From Humitalea sp050632385 (GTDB taxonomy: Bacteria; Pseudomonadota; Alphaproteobacteria; Acetobacterales; Acetobacteraceae), in assembly GCF_050632385.1 (NCBI RefSeq), contig NZ_CP192599.1, positions 806,001 to 870,000 of the forward strand: 64,000 nt of DNA, written 5' to 3'. This document shows, one piece after another, positions 42,946 to 51,482 of the stretch; positions within the stretch are counted from its first letter, which is position 1, and each line of letters begins with the position of its first letter. Under the pieces are notes generated by a model. It saw nothing but the letters and a program-made list of their open reading frames with translations, ran no database searches and was not told where the DNA came from. The position numbers and the translations under genes are program-made.

Positions 42946-43608
42946 ATGAACCTGATCCTTCTGGGGCCGCCGGGTGCGGGCAAGGGCACGCAGGCCAAGC
43001 GGCTGGAGGAACAGTACGGCATCGCGCAGATCTCCACCGGGGACATGCTGCGGGCCGAGGTGAAGTCCGGCAGCGCCATCGGGACCGAGGCGCGCGCCAT
43101 CATGGAGCGCGGCGACCTGGTGCCCGATAGCATCATCACCGCCATGCTGGCCAAGCGCGTCACCCAGCCCGATTGCGCCCGGGGCTTCATCCTGGACGGC
43201 TTCCCGCGCACCGTGCCCCAGGCCGAGGCGCTGGATTCCATGCTGACCGAAATGGGCCTGGCATTGGATCATGTGATCGAATTGCAGGTGGATGACGCGG
43301 CCCTGGTCGAGCGCATCGCCGGGCGCTTCACCTGCGGCAGTTGCGGGGCTGGCTACCACGACACCTTCAAGCCGACCGCCAAGTCCGGCGTCTGCGACAA
43401 TTGTGGTGCCACCAACTTCATCCGCCGGGCGGATGACAAGGCCGAAACGGTCGCGGCCAGGCTTGATGCCTACCACCGCCAGACGGCGCCGCTGCTGCCC
43501 TATTACGCCGCGCGCGGCCGGTTGCAGACGGTCGATGGCATGGCCGACATGGATGTCGTCGCCAGCCAGATCGCCACTATCCTGGGCAAGGCAACCGCCA
43601 CGGCTTGA
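42946..43608 (+). CDS. adk: Adenylate kinase, with Cys4 zinc-type LID
   Basis: 220 aa. P-loop 'GPPGAGKGTQAKRL' at the N-terminus, NMP-binding 'QISTGDMLRAEVKSGSAIG', 'GFILDGFPRTVPQAEALD'. The LID (residues ~126-163) contains 'CGSCGAGYHDTFKPTAKSGVCDNCG', four cysteines in zinc-finger spacing that stabilise the LID in many non-enteric bacteria. It catalyses ATP + AMP = 2 ADP. Location between secY and rpsM is common in alphaproteobacteria. A 182-bp gap follows before rpsM; I see no clear feature in it beyond a TTGACC box near 43723. Confidence 0.97.
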   Translation: MNLILLGPPGAGKGTQAKRLEEQYGIAQISTGDMLRAEVKSGSAIGTEARAIMERGDLVPDSIITAMLAKRVTQPDCARGFILDGFPRTVPQAEALDSMLTEMGLALDHVIELQVDDAALVERIAGRFTCGSCGAGYHDTFKPTAKSGVCDNCGATNFIRRADDKAETVAARLDAYHRQTAPLLPYYAARGRLQTVDGMADMDVVASQIATILGKATATA

Positions 43609-43790
43609 CGGCTGGGCCAATCAGGCCTAACAGCCCGCCTCTCACGCGGACGGGTTCAACCCCGGCCGCGTAAGCACTTGCGCATCGTGGCAATAGGCCC
43701 ACGCGGCGTAAGGATCACCTCTTGACCCATCGGCCGCCGCATTCGTGCGGGGCATAAGCGGGCCCTGACAGGCCCCAGGAGTGAAAACCA

Positions 43791-44168
43791 GTGGCGCGCA
43801 TCGCCGGCGTTAACATCCCCGCGAACAAGCGGGTGCTCATCTCCCTTCGCTACATCTTCGGCATCGGTCCGAACAACGCGAAGGACATCGTGGCGGCCCT
43901 GAAGATCCCCGAGGATCGCCGGGTCAACCAGCTGACCGACGACGAGATCATGCGGATCCGCGAGATGGTGGACCGTGATTACCGCGTCGAGGGCGATCTT
44001 CGCCGTGAAGAGGCGATGAACAAGAAGCGCCTGATGGACCTCGGTTGCTACCGCGGCCTGCGTCACCGCAAGGGCCTGCCGGTCCGCGGTCAGCGCACGC
44101 ACACGAATGCGCGCACGCGCAAGGGTAAGGCCGTTGCGATCGCCGGCAAGAAGAAGGTGACGAAGTAA
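43791..44168 (+). CDS. rpsM: 30S ribosomal protein S13
   Basis: 125 aa. 'ARIAGVNIPANKRVLISLRYIFGIGPNNAKDI' and the basic C-terminal tail 'RHRKGLPVRGQRTHTNARTRKGKAVAIAGKKKVTK' that reaches the P-site tRNA. GTG start after CAGGAGTGAAAACCA. First gene of the alpha operon; the stop overlaps the rpsK ATG (TAATG). Confidence 0.98.
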   Translation: MARIAGVNIPANKRVLISLRYIFGIGPNNAKDIVAALKIPEDRRVNQLTDDEIMRIREMVDRDYRVEGDLRREEAMNKKRLMDLGCYRGLRHRKGLPVRGQRTHTNARTRKGKAVAIAGKKKVTK

Positions 44169-44572
44169 TGGCCCGCGAACCCCGCGCCGGCGCCCGCGGC
44201 CCCGTGAAGCGCAAGGAGAGGAAGAACATCTCCTCCGGCATCGCGCACGTGCTGGCCAGCTTCAACAACACCATCGTCACCATCGCCGACGCTCAGGGCA
44301 ATGCGATTGCCTGGTCCTCGGCCGGTAGCCAGGGCTTCAAGGGCAGCCGGAAGTCCACCCCCTACGCCGCGCAGGTCGCGGCCGAGGATGCGGGCAAGAA
44401 GGCGCGCGAGCATGGGATGGAGACCGTGGAAATCCACGTCTCCGGTCCCGGTTCGGGCCGTGAATCGGCACTGCGCGCGCTCCAGGCGGTCGGCTTCTAC
44501 GTCACCGCCATCCGCGACGTGACGCCGATCCCCCACAATGGTTGCCGCCCGCGCAAGCGCCGGCGCGTCTGA
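44168..44572 (+). CDS. rpsK: 30S ribosomal protein S11
   Basis: 134 aa. 'RKNISSGIAHVLASFNNTIVTIADAQGNAIAWSSAGSQGFKGSRKSTPYAAQVAA' and 'IRDVTPIPHNGCRPRKRRRV' are conserved. It lies on the 30S platform beside the mRNA exit. The expected rpsD does not follow; rpoA comes next, the normal alphaproteobacterial order. Confidence 0.98.
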   Translation: MAREPRAGARGPVKRKERKNISSGIAHVLASFNNTIVTIADAQGNAIAWSSAGSQGFKGSRKSTPYAAQVAAEDAGKKAREHGMETVEIHVSGPGSGRESALRALQAVGFYVTAIRDVTPIPHNGCRPRKRRRV

Positions 44573-44585
44573 GGAGGAAGAACAC

Positions 44586-45602
44586 TTGCTCGAACGCAAC
44601 TGGCGCGACCTGATCCACCCCGAAAAGCTCGATGTCGAGCCTGGGGTCGATCCGTCACGCACCGCCACGATCATTGCCGAGCCGCTGGAACGCGGCTTTG
44701 GCGTGACGCTTGGCAATGCGCTGCGGCGCATCCTGCTGTCGTCCTTGCAGGGGGCCGCTGTCACGGCCATCCGCATCGACGGCGCGTTGCATGAATTCAG
44801 CGCCCTGTCGGGCGTCCGCGAGGACGTGACCGACATCGTGCTGAACATCAAGAAGCTGGCGATCCGTATGCCGGGTGAGGGGCCGAAGCGCCTCCAGCTC
44901 ACGGCGACGGGTCCTGGCGAAGTCACGGCTGGCCAGATCCAGACGACCGGCGACATCGAGATTTCGAACCCTGACCTCGTGATCTGCACGTTGGACGAAG
45001 GCGCGAAGCTGTCGATGGAACTGACCATCGACCTCGGTCGTGGCTATGTTCCGGCCGCCGAGAACCGGCCTGAGGATGCGCCGATCGGGTTGATCCCGGT
45101 CGATGCGATCTACAGCCCCGTCCGCCGCGTGGCGTACAAGGTGGAGCCGACCCGCGTGGGTCAGCGCACCGACTACGACAAGCTGGTGCTGACGGTCGAA
45201 ACCGATGGCACCGTGACCCCTGACGATGCGGTGGCTGTGGCCGCCCGCGTGCTGCAGGATCAGTTGCAGCTGTTCATCAACTTCGACGAGCCGACGCAGT
45301 TCAAGGCGGCGGAAGTCGAGGAAGACCTCGGCTTCAACCGTCACCTGCTGCGCAAGGTGGACGAGCTGGAACTGTCGGTTCGCAGCGCGAACTGCCTGAA
45401 GAACGACAACATCGTCTACATTGGCGATCTCGTGCAGAAGACCGAGCAGGAAATGCTCCGCACCCCGAATTTCGGGCGCAAGTCGCTGAACGAAATCAAG
45501 GAAGTCCTCGCCTCGATGGGCCTGGGTCTCGGCATGGCCGTGACCGGCTGGCCGCCCGAGAACATCGAGGACCTCGCCAAGAAGATCGAAGAGCCGTTCT
45601 GA
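44586..45602 (+). CDS. rpoA: DNA-directed RNA polymerase subunit alpha
   Basis: 338 aa from TTG 44586, preceded by GAGGAGGAAG; this gives the usual alphaproteobacterial start 'MLERNWRDLIHPEKL'. A GTG farther upstream, inside rpsK, would add 16 unlikely residues. The N-terminal domain has 'AEPLERGFGVTLGNALRRILLSSLQGAAVT', needed for dimerisation and beta/beta' assembly. The C-terminal domain has 'VDELELSVRSANCLKNDNIVYIGDLVQKTEQEMLRTPNFGRKSLNEIKEVL', which binds UP elements and activators. Confidence 0.98.
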   Translation: MLERNWRDLIHPEKLDVEPGVDPSRTATIIAEPLERGFGVTLGNALRRILLSSLQGAAVTAIRIDGALHEFSALSGVREDVTDIVLNIKKLAIRMPGEGPKRLQLTATGPGEVTAGQIQTTGDIEISNPDLVICTLDEGAKLSMELTIDLGRGYVPAAENRPEDAPIGLIPVDAIYSPVRRVAYKVEPTRVGQRTDYDKLVLTVETDGTVTPDDAVAVAARVLQDQLQLFINFDEPTQFKAAEVEEDLGFNRHLLRKVDELELSVRSANCLKNDNIVYIGDLVQKTEQEMLRTPNFGRKSLNEIKEVLASMGLGLGMAVTGWPPENIEDLAKKIEEPF

Positions 45603-45623
45603 GCAGCCGGATAGGATAAGACA

Positions 45624-46049
45624 ATGCGTCACGGAGTAGCCGGCCGTAAGCTCGGCGTCACAACCAGCCACCGTTTCGCCATGCTTCGCAGCATGGTGAC
45701 GGCGCTGATCAAGCACGAACAGATCACCACCACCCTGCCCAAGGCGAAGGAGCTTCGGCCCTACGCCGAGAAGGTGATCACCCTGGGCAAGCGCGGTGGG
45801 CTGCACGCCCGCCGTCAGGCCTATGCCGTCATCCGCGACGAGCGGATGGTGGACAAGCTCTTCACCACGATCGCCGATCGCTACAAGGGCCGGACCGGCG
45901 GGTATTGCCGCGTCCTCAAGGCCGGCGTGCGCTACGGCGATGCCGCCGACATGGCGGTGATCGAACTGGTGGATCGCGACACCGCTGCCAAGGGCCTCGA
46001 CAGCGGCCCGCGGCCGGAAGCGGTCGAAGAGGACGACGACCAGGGCTGA
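45624..46049 (+). CDS. rplQ: 50S ribosomal protein L17
   Basis: 141 aa: 'MRHGVAGRKLGVTTSHRFAMLRSMVTALIKHEQITTTLPKAKELRPYAEKVITLGK' then an acidic C-terminal tail (RPEAVEEDDDQG) beyond the usual end. It sits near the peptide exit. Last gene of the long plus-strand ribosomal block; a clear stem-loop terminator follows 22 bp after the stop. Confidence 0.98.
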   Translation: MRHGVAGRKLGVTTSHRFAMLRSMVTALIKHEQITTTLPKAKELRPYAEKVITLGKRGGLHARRQAYAVIRDERMVDKLFTTIADRYKGRTGGYCRVLKAGVRYGDAADMAVIELVDRDTAAKGLDSGPRPEAVEEDDDQG

Positions 46050-46071
46050 TCACAGCCCTTGTACGACACGA

Positions 46072-46107
46072 ACGGGGCCGGCGGGAGCAATCCCTCCGGC
46101 CCCGTTT
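46072..46107 (+). terminator. Intrinsic terminator of the alpha operon
   Basis: ACGGGGCCGG-c-GGGA / TCCC-t-CCGGCCCCGT around a GCAA loop, 14 paired bases with one mismatch, followed by TT. It closes the ribosomal-protein block 22 bp after rplQ. The GGGAGCAATCCC apex recurs in the terminator at 52222-52258. Confidence 0.8.
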
Positions 46108-46161
46108 GCTGTTTGGCGCCCCGCCACCACATTCTGACCATCACCCGAGCGAGCCCCCGCC

Positions 46162-47022
46162 ATGTCCGCGACCGCCCGCCGCATCCTGCCCACTATCCCC
46201 TGGCCCTGGTTGGGGCGGGGTGGCCGCGTCTCAGGGCTGCGCCTGGGGTGTTTCGCACTGTGCTGCGCGCCGGGGGTCTGGATGCTCTGGTTGTGGTTCA
46301 GCGGCGCGTTTGAGCCGGAGGTCGCCAAGGCCGCCCTGCACGAGACCGGCAAATGGGCCGTGCGCGCCCTGTTGCTGGCGCTGGCGGTCACGCCGCTGCG
46401 CTGGACTGCCGCCTGGCCGCAGGTCGTGCCGCTACGCCGCATGGTCGGGCTGACGGGCCTCGTCTACGCCGTCGTCCACCTGTTTCTCTATGCCGTCGAA
46501 CAGAACTGGAAACTCGGCACGGTCGCCTGGGAAATCCTGGTTCGCTTCTACCTGACCATCGGCATGGTCTCCTTCATCGGCCTGGTGGTGCTGGGCTGGA
46601 CCTCGACCGATGGGGCCGTGCGGCGGATGGGGCGGGGGTGGAAGAAGCTGCACCGCTGGGTCTACCCCCTCACGGCGCTGGCGCTGTTCCACCACTTCCT
46701 GCAGGGCAAGGTGGATGTGACGGAGGCGACGCTCTCGGCCGGCTTGTTCGTCTGGCTGATGTTCTGGCGCCTGCTGCCGGCCGAACGCCGCGCCCAACCC
46801 TGGCCGATCCTGGCGCTGGCCCCCGCCGCCGCGGTGGTCACGGCCGGGCTGGAATACGCCTGGTACGCGCTGGCGACGCGCCTGCCAGCCGATCGGATCG
46901 CCGCGGCGAACCTGGACTGGGAGATGGTGCCACGCCCGGTGCATTGGGTGCTTGTCGCGGGGCTCGTCATGGCCCTCATCACCTTCTGGCGCCAACGCGC
47001 CCTTGCCGGCCCGCCCCGCTGA
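46162..47022 (+). CDS. msrQ: MsrQ/YedZ-like heme-binding membrane subunit of a methionine-sulfoxide reductase system
   Basis: 286 aa, longer than the ~200-residue family norm at both ends. It has the ferric-reductase-like fold: 'ETGKWAVRALLLALAVTPLRW', 'RRMVGLTGLVYAVVHLFLYAVEQNW' and 'WKKLHRWVYPLTALALFHHFLQGK', which contains the conserved histidines that bind b-type heme (VVHLFLY, KLHRW, FHHF). MsrQ passes electrons from quinol or flavin reductase to the periplasmic molybdoenzyme MsrP, which repairs oxidised methionines. msrP normally lies next to msrQ but is absent here, so the partner must be elsewhere or different. Confidence 0.88.
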   Translation: MSATARRILPTIPWPWLGRGGRVSGLRLGCFALCCAPGVWMLWLWFSGAFEPEVAKAALHETGKWAVRALLLALAVTPLRWTAAWPQVVPLRRMVGLTGLVYAVVHLFLYAVEQNWKLGTVAWEILVRFYLTIGMVSFIGLVVLGWTSTDGAVRRMGRGWKKLHRWVYPLTALALFHHFLQGKVDVTEATLSAGLFVWLMFWRLLPAERRAQPWPILALAPAAAVVTAGLEYAWYALATRLPADRIAAANLDWEMVPRPVHWVLVAGLVMALITFWRQRALAGPPR

Positions 47023-47049
47023 CCCGATACAAGTCATGACGAATTGGGG

Positions 47050-49380
47050 ATGGAAAAAATGGATCACGCGGGGGAAAAATTTGGCATCGGCCAACCGGTC
47101 CGGCGCAAGGAAGACGTCCGCTTCCTGACGGGCGCCGGCAACTACACCGACGATCTGGACCTGGCCGGCCAGGCGCATGCCGTCATCCTCCGCAGCCCCC
47201 ACGCCCACGCGATCATGCGCGGCATGGACCTGGCCGCCGCCCGCGCCGCGCCCGGCGTCCTGGCCGTGCTGACCGTCGCCGAGGCCCATGCGGACGGGCT
47301 GGGCCTGATCCCCCTGCAGGTCGAAATCCCCGCCGCCGACCCCGTCTTCTGCCCGCCCAGGCCGATCCTGGCCGAGGCCCGGGTCCGCTTCGTCGGCGAC
47401 CCCGTGGCCTTGGTCGTCGCCGAAACCCGCGCCCAGGCCCAGGACGCGGCGGAACTGATCGAGGTCGATTACGACCCCCTGCCCAGCGTCACCGACACCG
47501 CCCGCGCCATGGATCCGGACGCCCCGGTGATCTGGGCGGACCACCAGCGCCGCGACAACCTGTGCGTGCTGTGGGACAGCGGCCGGCAGGAGGAGACGGA
47601 CGCCGCCTTCGCCGCCGCCGACCGCCAGGTCACCCTGTCCTTCGTCAACCAGCGCGTGGTCGGCAATCCGATGGAGCCCCGCGTCGCCATCGGCGACTGG
47701 CGGGACGGCAAGCACGTGTTGCACAGCCCGACCCAGGGCGTCATCCGCGTGCGCGACAGCCTGGCCAAGTTCATCTTCAAGGTGCCGATGGACCGGTTGC
47801 GGGTGATCTCGCCCGATGTCGGCGGCGGCTTTGGCTTGCGCGGAAAACTGTTTCCCGAATCCGCGATGGTGCTCTGGGCCGCCAAGCGCCTGGGCCGCCC
47901 GGTGAAATGGCGCAGCGGCCGCACCGAGACATTCCTGTGCGACCCGCATGGGCGCGACCATGTGACCACGGCGGAAATGGCCTTCGACGCGACGGGCAAG
48001 GCAACCGGCGTGCGCGTCCGCACCGATGCCGCCATGGGCGCCTATCTGATGGATTTCGGGCCGCGCATCCCGACCATCGCCGGCGCCCGCATCGCCGGCA
48101 CGGTCTATGACGTGCAGGCCGTGCACCAGCAGGTCCGCTGCGTCTTCACCAATACCGCCAGCACCGACGCCTATCGCGGGGCAGGGCGGCCGGAGACGGC
48201 CTATGTCATGGAACGGCTGCTCGACATGGGCGCCGCGGCCTTCGGCATTGGCCGCGACGAGATCCGCCGCCGCAACTATGTGCGTCCGGACCAGATCCCC
48301 TACCGCAACACCGCCGGCAACCTGATCGACAGCGGCCATTTTGCCGAAACCCAGGACATGGCGTTGGACCTGGCCGATTGGGCCGGTTTCCCGGCTCGGC
48401 GCGCGGCGTCGGAAGCGGCGGGTAAGCGACGCGGCATCGGCCTCGGCTATTTCATCGAGGCCTCGGGCGGCCAGCCCTTCGAGTGGGCGCGGCTGCGGAT
48501 GGAGGCCGATGGGCGCGCCAAGCTGCACATGGGCACCTTCAGCCATGGCCAGGGCCATGCGACGGCCTTTGCCCAGATCGTCTCCGAACGCCTGGGCATC
48601 CCCTTCGAGTCCATCGACCTGGTGCAGGGCGATACCGAGACGGTGGCCAATGGCGGCGGCACCGGTGGCTCGCGCTCCAGCCAGATGGGCGGGGTCGCGA
48701 CCCTGCGCGCCTCCGACATGGTGATGGCCAAGGCCAAGCGGATCGCCGCGCATATCCTGGAAGCGGGTGTGACCGACATCGAATGGGACGACGATGCCTT
48801 CCGCGTCGCCGGCACCGACCTGTCCGCCACCTGGGCGCAGGTGATCGAGGTCGCGCTGGACCCCGCCCGCCTGCCCGCAGGCGAAACCCCGGGGCTGGAC
48901 GAGCAACTCACCTACAAGCGCGACACCGAATGCAACTTCCCCAACGGCTGCCACGTCGCGGAGGTCGAGGTGGACCCTGAGACCGGCCACGTCACCCTGG
49001 CGCGCTACGCCGCCGTGGATGACTGCGGCAAGCTGATCAACCCGATGCTGGTGCATGGCCAGGCGCATGGGGCGATCATGCAGGGCATCGGCCAGGCGAT
49101 GCTGGAACACGCCCGCTACGACGATGACAGCGGCCAGTTCCTGACCGCGACCTTCCAGGATTACGCGATGCCACGCGCCGCCGACGCGCCGGAGTTCGAC
49201 CTCGGCTTCAACATCGTCCCGACGCCGACCAATGAGTTGGGCGTGAAGGGCGCGGGGGAGGGCGGGTCTTGCGGCGCGCCGCCAGCGATCGTCTCGGCCG
49301 TAGCCGATGCGCTGGGCGTTGCGCATATCGACATGCCGGTGACGCCAGAAAAAGTGTGGCGGGCGCTGGCGGCGGCGTAG
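47050..49380 (+). CDS. Xanthine dehydrogenase-family molybdopterin-binding subunit (CoxL-like, form II)
   Basis: 776 aa. Typical N-terminus 'GQPVRRKEDVRFLTGAGNYTDD', Moco-binding 'VGGGFGLRGKLFPE', the active-site loop AYRGAGR (374-380), and the catalytic Glu737 in 'GVKGAGEGG'. AYRGAGR marks form II; true aerobic CO dehydrogenases carry AYxCSFR, so CO oxidation is unlikely and a different aldehyde or N-heterocycle substrate is expected. Small [2Fe-2S] and medium FAD subunits are not adjacent on either side, which is unusual for the family. ATG at 47050 is chosen; ATG 47059 or TTG 47044 are alternatives. Confidence 0.9.
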   Translation: MEKMDHAGEKFGIGQPVRRKEDVRFLTGAGNYTDDLDLAGQAHAVILRSPHAHAIMRGMDLAAARAAPGVLAVLTVAEAHADGLGLIPLQVEIPAADPVFCPPRPILAEARVRFVGDPVALVVAETRAQAQDAAELIEVDYDPLPSVTDTARAMDPDAPVIWADHQRRDNLCVLWDSGRQEETDAAFAAADRQVTLSFVNQRVVGNPMEPRVAIGDWRDGKHVLHSPTQGVIRVRDSLAKFIFKVPMDRLRVISPDVGGGFGLRGKLFPESAMVLWAAKRLGRPVKWRSGRTETFLCDPHGRDHVTTAEMAFDATGKATGVRVRTDAAMGAYLMDFGPRIPTIAGARIAGTVYDVQAVHQQVRCVFTNTASTDAYRGAGRPETAYVMERLLDMGAAAFGIGRDEIRRRNYVRPDQIPYRNTAGNLIDSGHFAETQDMALDLADWAGFPARRAASEAAGKRRGIGLGYFIEASGGQPFEWARLRMEADGRAKLHMGTFSHGQGHATAFAQIVSERLGIPFESIDLVQGDTETVANGGGTGGSRSSQMGGVATLRASDMVMAKAKRIAAHILEAGVTDIEWDDDAFRVAGTDLSATWAQVIEVALDPARLPAGETPGLDEQLTYKRDTECNFPNGCHVAEVEVDPETGHVTLARYAAVDDCGKLINPMLVHGQAHGAIMQGIGQAMLEHARYDDDSGQFLTATFQDYAMPRAADAPEFDLGFNIVPTPTNELGVKGAGEGGSCGAPPAIVSAVADALGVAHIDMPVTPEKVWRALAAA

Positions 49381-50076
49381 TCAGGCGAAATCGGCGCGCG
49401 CCCGGCCCAGGGCGCCGCCGGCGCAGGTCAGGCGCAGCCCGGCAACCGGCGTGACCGGCGGCGACAGACCAGCCACCAGCAGCATCGCGCCCACCGGCAA
49501 CCCACCCCTTGCGCGGGCCTCCGCCGCGGCGGTGGCGAACAGGCCCGCCAGGTCATGCGCGATGCCCGCGGGCCGGGTGCGGCCGGGGGCCAGGGCGATG
49601 GGTGTGTCGCCGGGGGCCACGCGCATCGCCGGCCCCAGCACCACCATCCCAAGCCCGGCCAGGTCGGCGATGGTTTGCGCGGGATCGGTGGGTGGCGTGC
49701 CGAAGCGCGTCGCGGCGATATCCACCGCGGCGTGCAGGCTGGCGAAGACGGGCGGTGTCGTCGCACCCTCCTCCAGCGGCGCCGCCAGCACGCCCGCCAC
49801 GGCCGCCGTCGCCACGGGGTGGCGCAACCCGGCCAGGGCGATCGGCGTGCCTCCGGCGATCAACCGACCGGCCAGCAGGGGGCCAACCATCCCGGCCAGA
49901 AGGCGCAGCCCGACCGGTGGCTGCCCCAGGGAGGTCAGCAGCGCGGCGGCGATCTCCTCGGCGGCCTCCGTGTCGCGTGGGGCCAGGCCCGGCGGCAGGG
50001 CGGCCAGCGGGTTGCCTGTTGTCCAGGCCTCGGCCAGCCAGCGGGCTGCCTCATCGGCCGTGTCGACCTCGCTCAT
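49381..50076 (-). CDS. Hydratase-like protein (2-keto-4-pentenoate hydratase fold, divergent)
   Basis: 231 aa, very Ala/Gly/Pro-rich. The N-terminal 'ADEAARWLAEAWTTGNPLAALPPGLAPRDTEAAEEIAAALL' and the C-terminal 'LAGLFATAAAEARARGGLPVGAMLLVAGLSPPVTPVAGLRLTC' match the outline of MhpD-type hydratases. The acidic metal-ligand triad (ExE...D/E) seen in the gene at 13649-14413 is not evident. It may be a degenerate, non-catalytic or substrate-specialised member. It is the last gene of the TRAP operon, overlapping dctM (ATGA), which suggests action on the imported compound. Confidence 0.6.
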   Translation of the reverse strand: MSEVDTADEAARWLAEAWTTGNPLAALPPGLAPRDTEAAEEIAAALLTSLGQPPVGLRLLAGMVGPLLAGRLIAGGTPIALAGLRHPVATAAVAGVLAAPLEEGATTPPVFASLHAAVDIAATRFGTPPTDPAQTIADLAGLGMVVLGPAMRVAPGDTPIALAPGRTRPAGIAHDLAGLFATAAAEARARGGLPVGAMLLVAGLSPPVTPVAGLRLTCAGGALGRARADFA

Positions 50077-51482
50077 TGCATGGGCGGAAGGGTGATTTCT
50101 TCCTCCTGGAACCCGCCGGCGGGGGGCGCTTCCATCTGGATCGTCGGGGCGGCATTGGGGTCGTTCCCATACAGCGCATCCGGCAGCCAGGTGACCAGTT
50201 CGGGGAAGATATAGACCATCAGCATGGTCAGGATGACGATGTAGATGAAGGGCATGCAGCCCGCGAAAATATCCTCCAGCCGCACATGCTTCGGCGCCAC
50301 GCCCTTGAGGTAGAAGGCCGCCATCGCGACCGGCGGCGACAGGAACGACGTCTGCAGGTTCAGCGCGATCAACACGCCGAAGAACAGCGGCGACACGCCG
50401 AAATCATCCAGCAGCGGCAGGAAGATGGGCACGAAGATCACGATGATCTCGGTCCATTCCAGCGGCCAGCCCAGCACGAAGATGATCGCCTGCGCCAGCA
50501 GCATGAAGGTGAAGGTGTTCAGCGGCAGGGATTTGACGAATTCCTCCACCACCGTCTGGCCGCCCAGGTAGCCGAAGACCGAGGAGAAGACGTAGCTGCC
50601 GACGAAGAGCCAGCAGACCATCGCGCTGGTCCGCGCGGTCAGATAGACGGATTCGCGCAGCTTCTGCCAGGTGAAGGCGCGGTAGATCACCGCCAGCAGG
50701 ATCGACCCCAGGCTGCCCATCGCGGCCGCTTCCGACGGCGTCGCCAGCCCCATCAGGATCGACCCCAGCACCATGCCGATCAGCGCCGCCAACGGGATGA
50801 AGGAGGTCGCGAGGTTGAGGAGGATGCGGCCGAAGGGGATGTTCACCTCCTCCGGCGGCAGGCGCGGCGCGACCGATGGCTTCACGATCGCCAGCACGAT
50901 CACATAGACGATGTAGAGCCCCGCCAGCATGATGCCCGGGATGAAGGCCGCGGCGTAAAGCTGCACCACCGACACGCCGGCCGTCGCGCCATACAGGATC
51001 AGCATGATCGACGGCGGGATCAGGATGCCCAGGCACCCGCCCGCGCAGGTCACGCCCGCCGCCAGCTTCGGGTCGTAGCCGGCGCGCAGCATGGCCGGGA
51101 AGGCGAGCAACCCCATCAGGGTCACGACCGCGCCGACGATGCCGGTCGCCGTCGCAAACAAGGCGCAGGTCAGCAGGGTCGCGACGGCCAGGCTGCCGGG
51201 GATATTGCCCGATGCCATCTGCAAGGATCTGAACAATCGATCCAGGATATTGGCGCGTTCGATGATGTAGCCCATCAGCACGAACAGCGGCACCGACAGC
51301 AGCACGTCATTGGCCATGACCGCATAGGTGCGCTGCACCAGCAGATCGAAGACCCGGTCGCCCATGCCGAGGTAGCCGAAGCCCAGCCCCATCGCCATCA
51401 GGGTGAATGCAATGGGGAAGCCCAGCATGATGAACGCCAGGAACAGCGCCAGCATGGTCAGGCCAAGGGCGGGATCGCTCAT
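50073..51482 (-). CDS. dctM: TRAP transporter large permease subunit (DctM)
   Basis: 469 aa, about a dozen membrane segments. 'LGFPIAFTLMAMGLGFGYLG', 'VPLFVLMGYIIERANILDRLF', 'GIVGAVVTLMGLLAFPAMLRAGYDPKLAAGVTCAGGCLGILIPPSIMLILYG' is the DctM signature, including the GxxLGxLIPPS substrate/ion loop. It drives Na+-coupled uptake of the ligand delivered by the periplasmic receptor. The C-terminal ~30 residues (PNAAPTIQMEAPPAGGFQEEE) are an additional acidic tail. Both ends overlap neighbours by the ATGA arrangement. Confidence 0.95.
   Translation of the reverse strand: MSDPALGLTMLALFLAFIMLGFPIAFTLMAMGLGFGYLGMGDRVFDLLVQRTYAVMANDVLLSVPLFVLMGYIIERANILDRLFRSLQMASGNIPGSLAVATLLTCALFATATGIVGAVVTLMGLLAFPAMLRAGYDPKLAAGVTCAGGCLGILIPPSIMLILYGATAGVSVVQLYAAAFIPGIMLAGLYIVYVIVLAIVKPSVAPRLPPEEVNIPFGRILLNLATSFIPLAALIGMVLGSILMGLATPSEAAAMGSLGSILLAVIYRAFTWQKLRESVYLTARTSAMVCWLFVGSYVFSSVFGYLGGQTVVEEFVKSLPLNTFTFMLLAQAIIFVLGWPLEWTEIIVIFVPIFLPLLDDFGVSPLFFGVLIALNLQTSFLSPPVAMAAFYLKGVAPKHVRLEDIFAGCMPFIYIVILTMLMVYIFPELVTWLPDALYGNDPNAAPTIQMEAPPAGGFQEEEITLPPMQ

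Noticed and set aside
43609..43790. TTGACC at about 43723 as a promoter for the alpha operon
   Set aside because: No acceptable -10 at 16-18 bp spacing; left unannotated.
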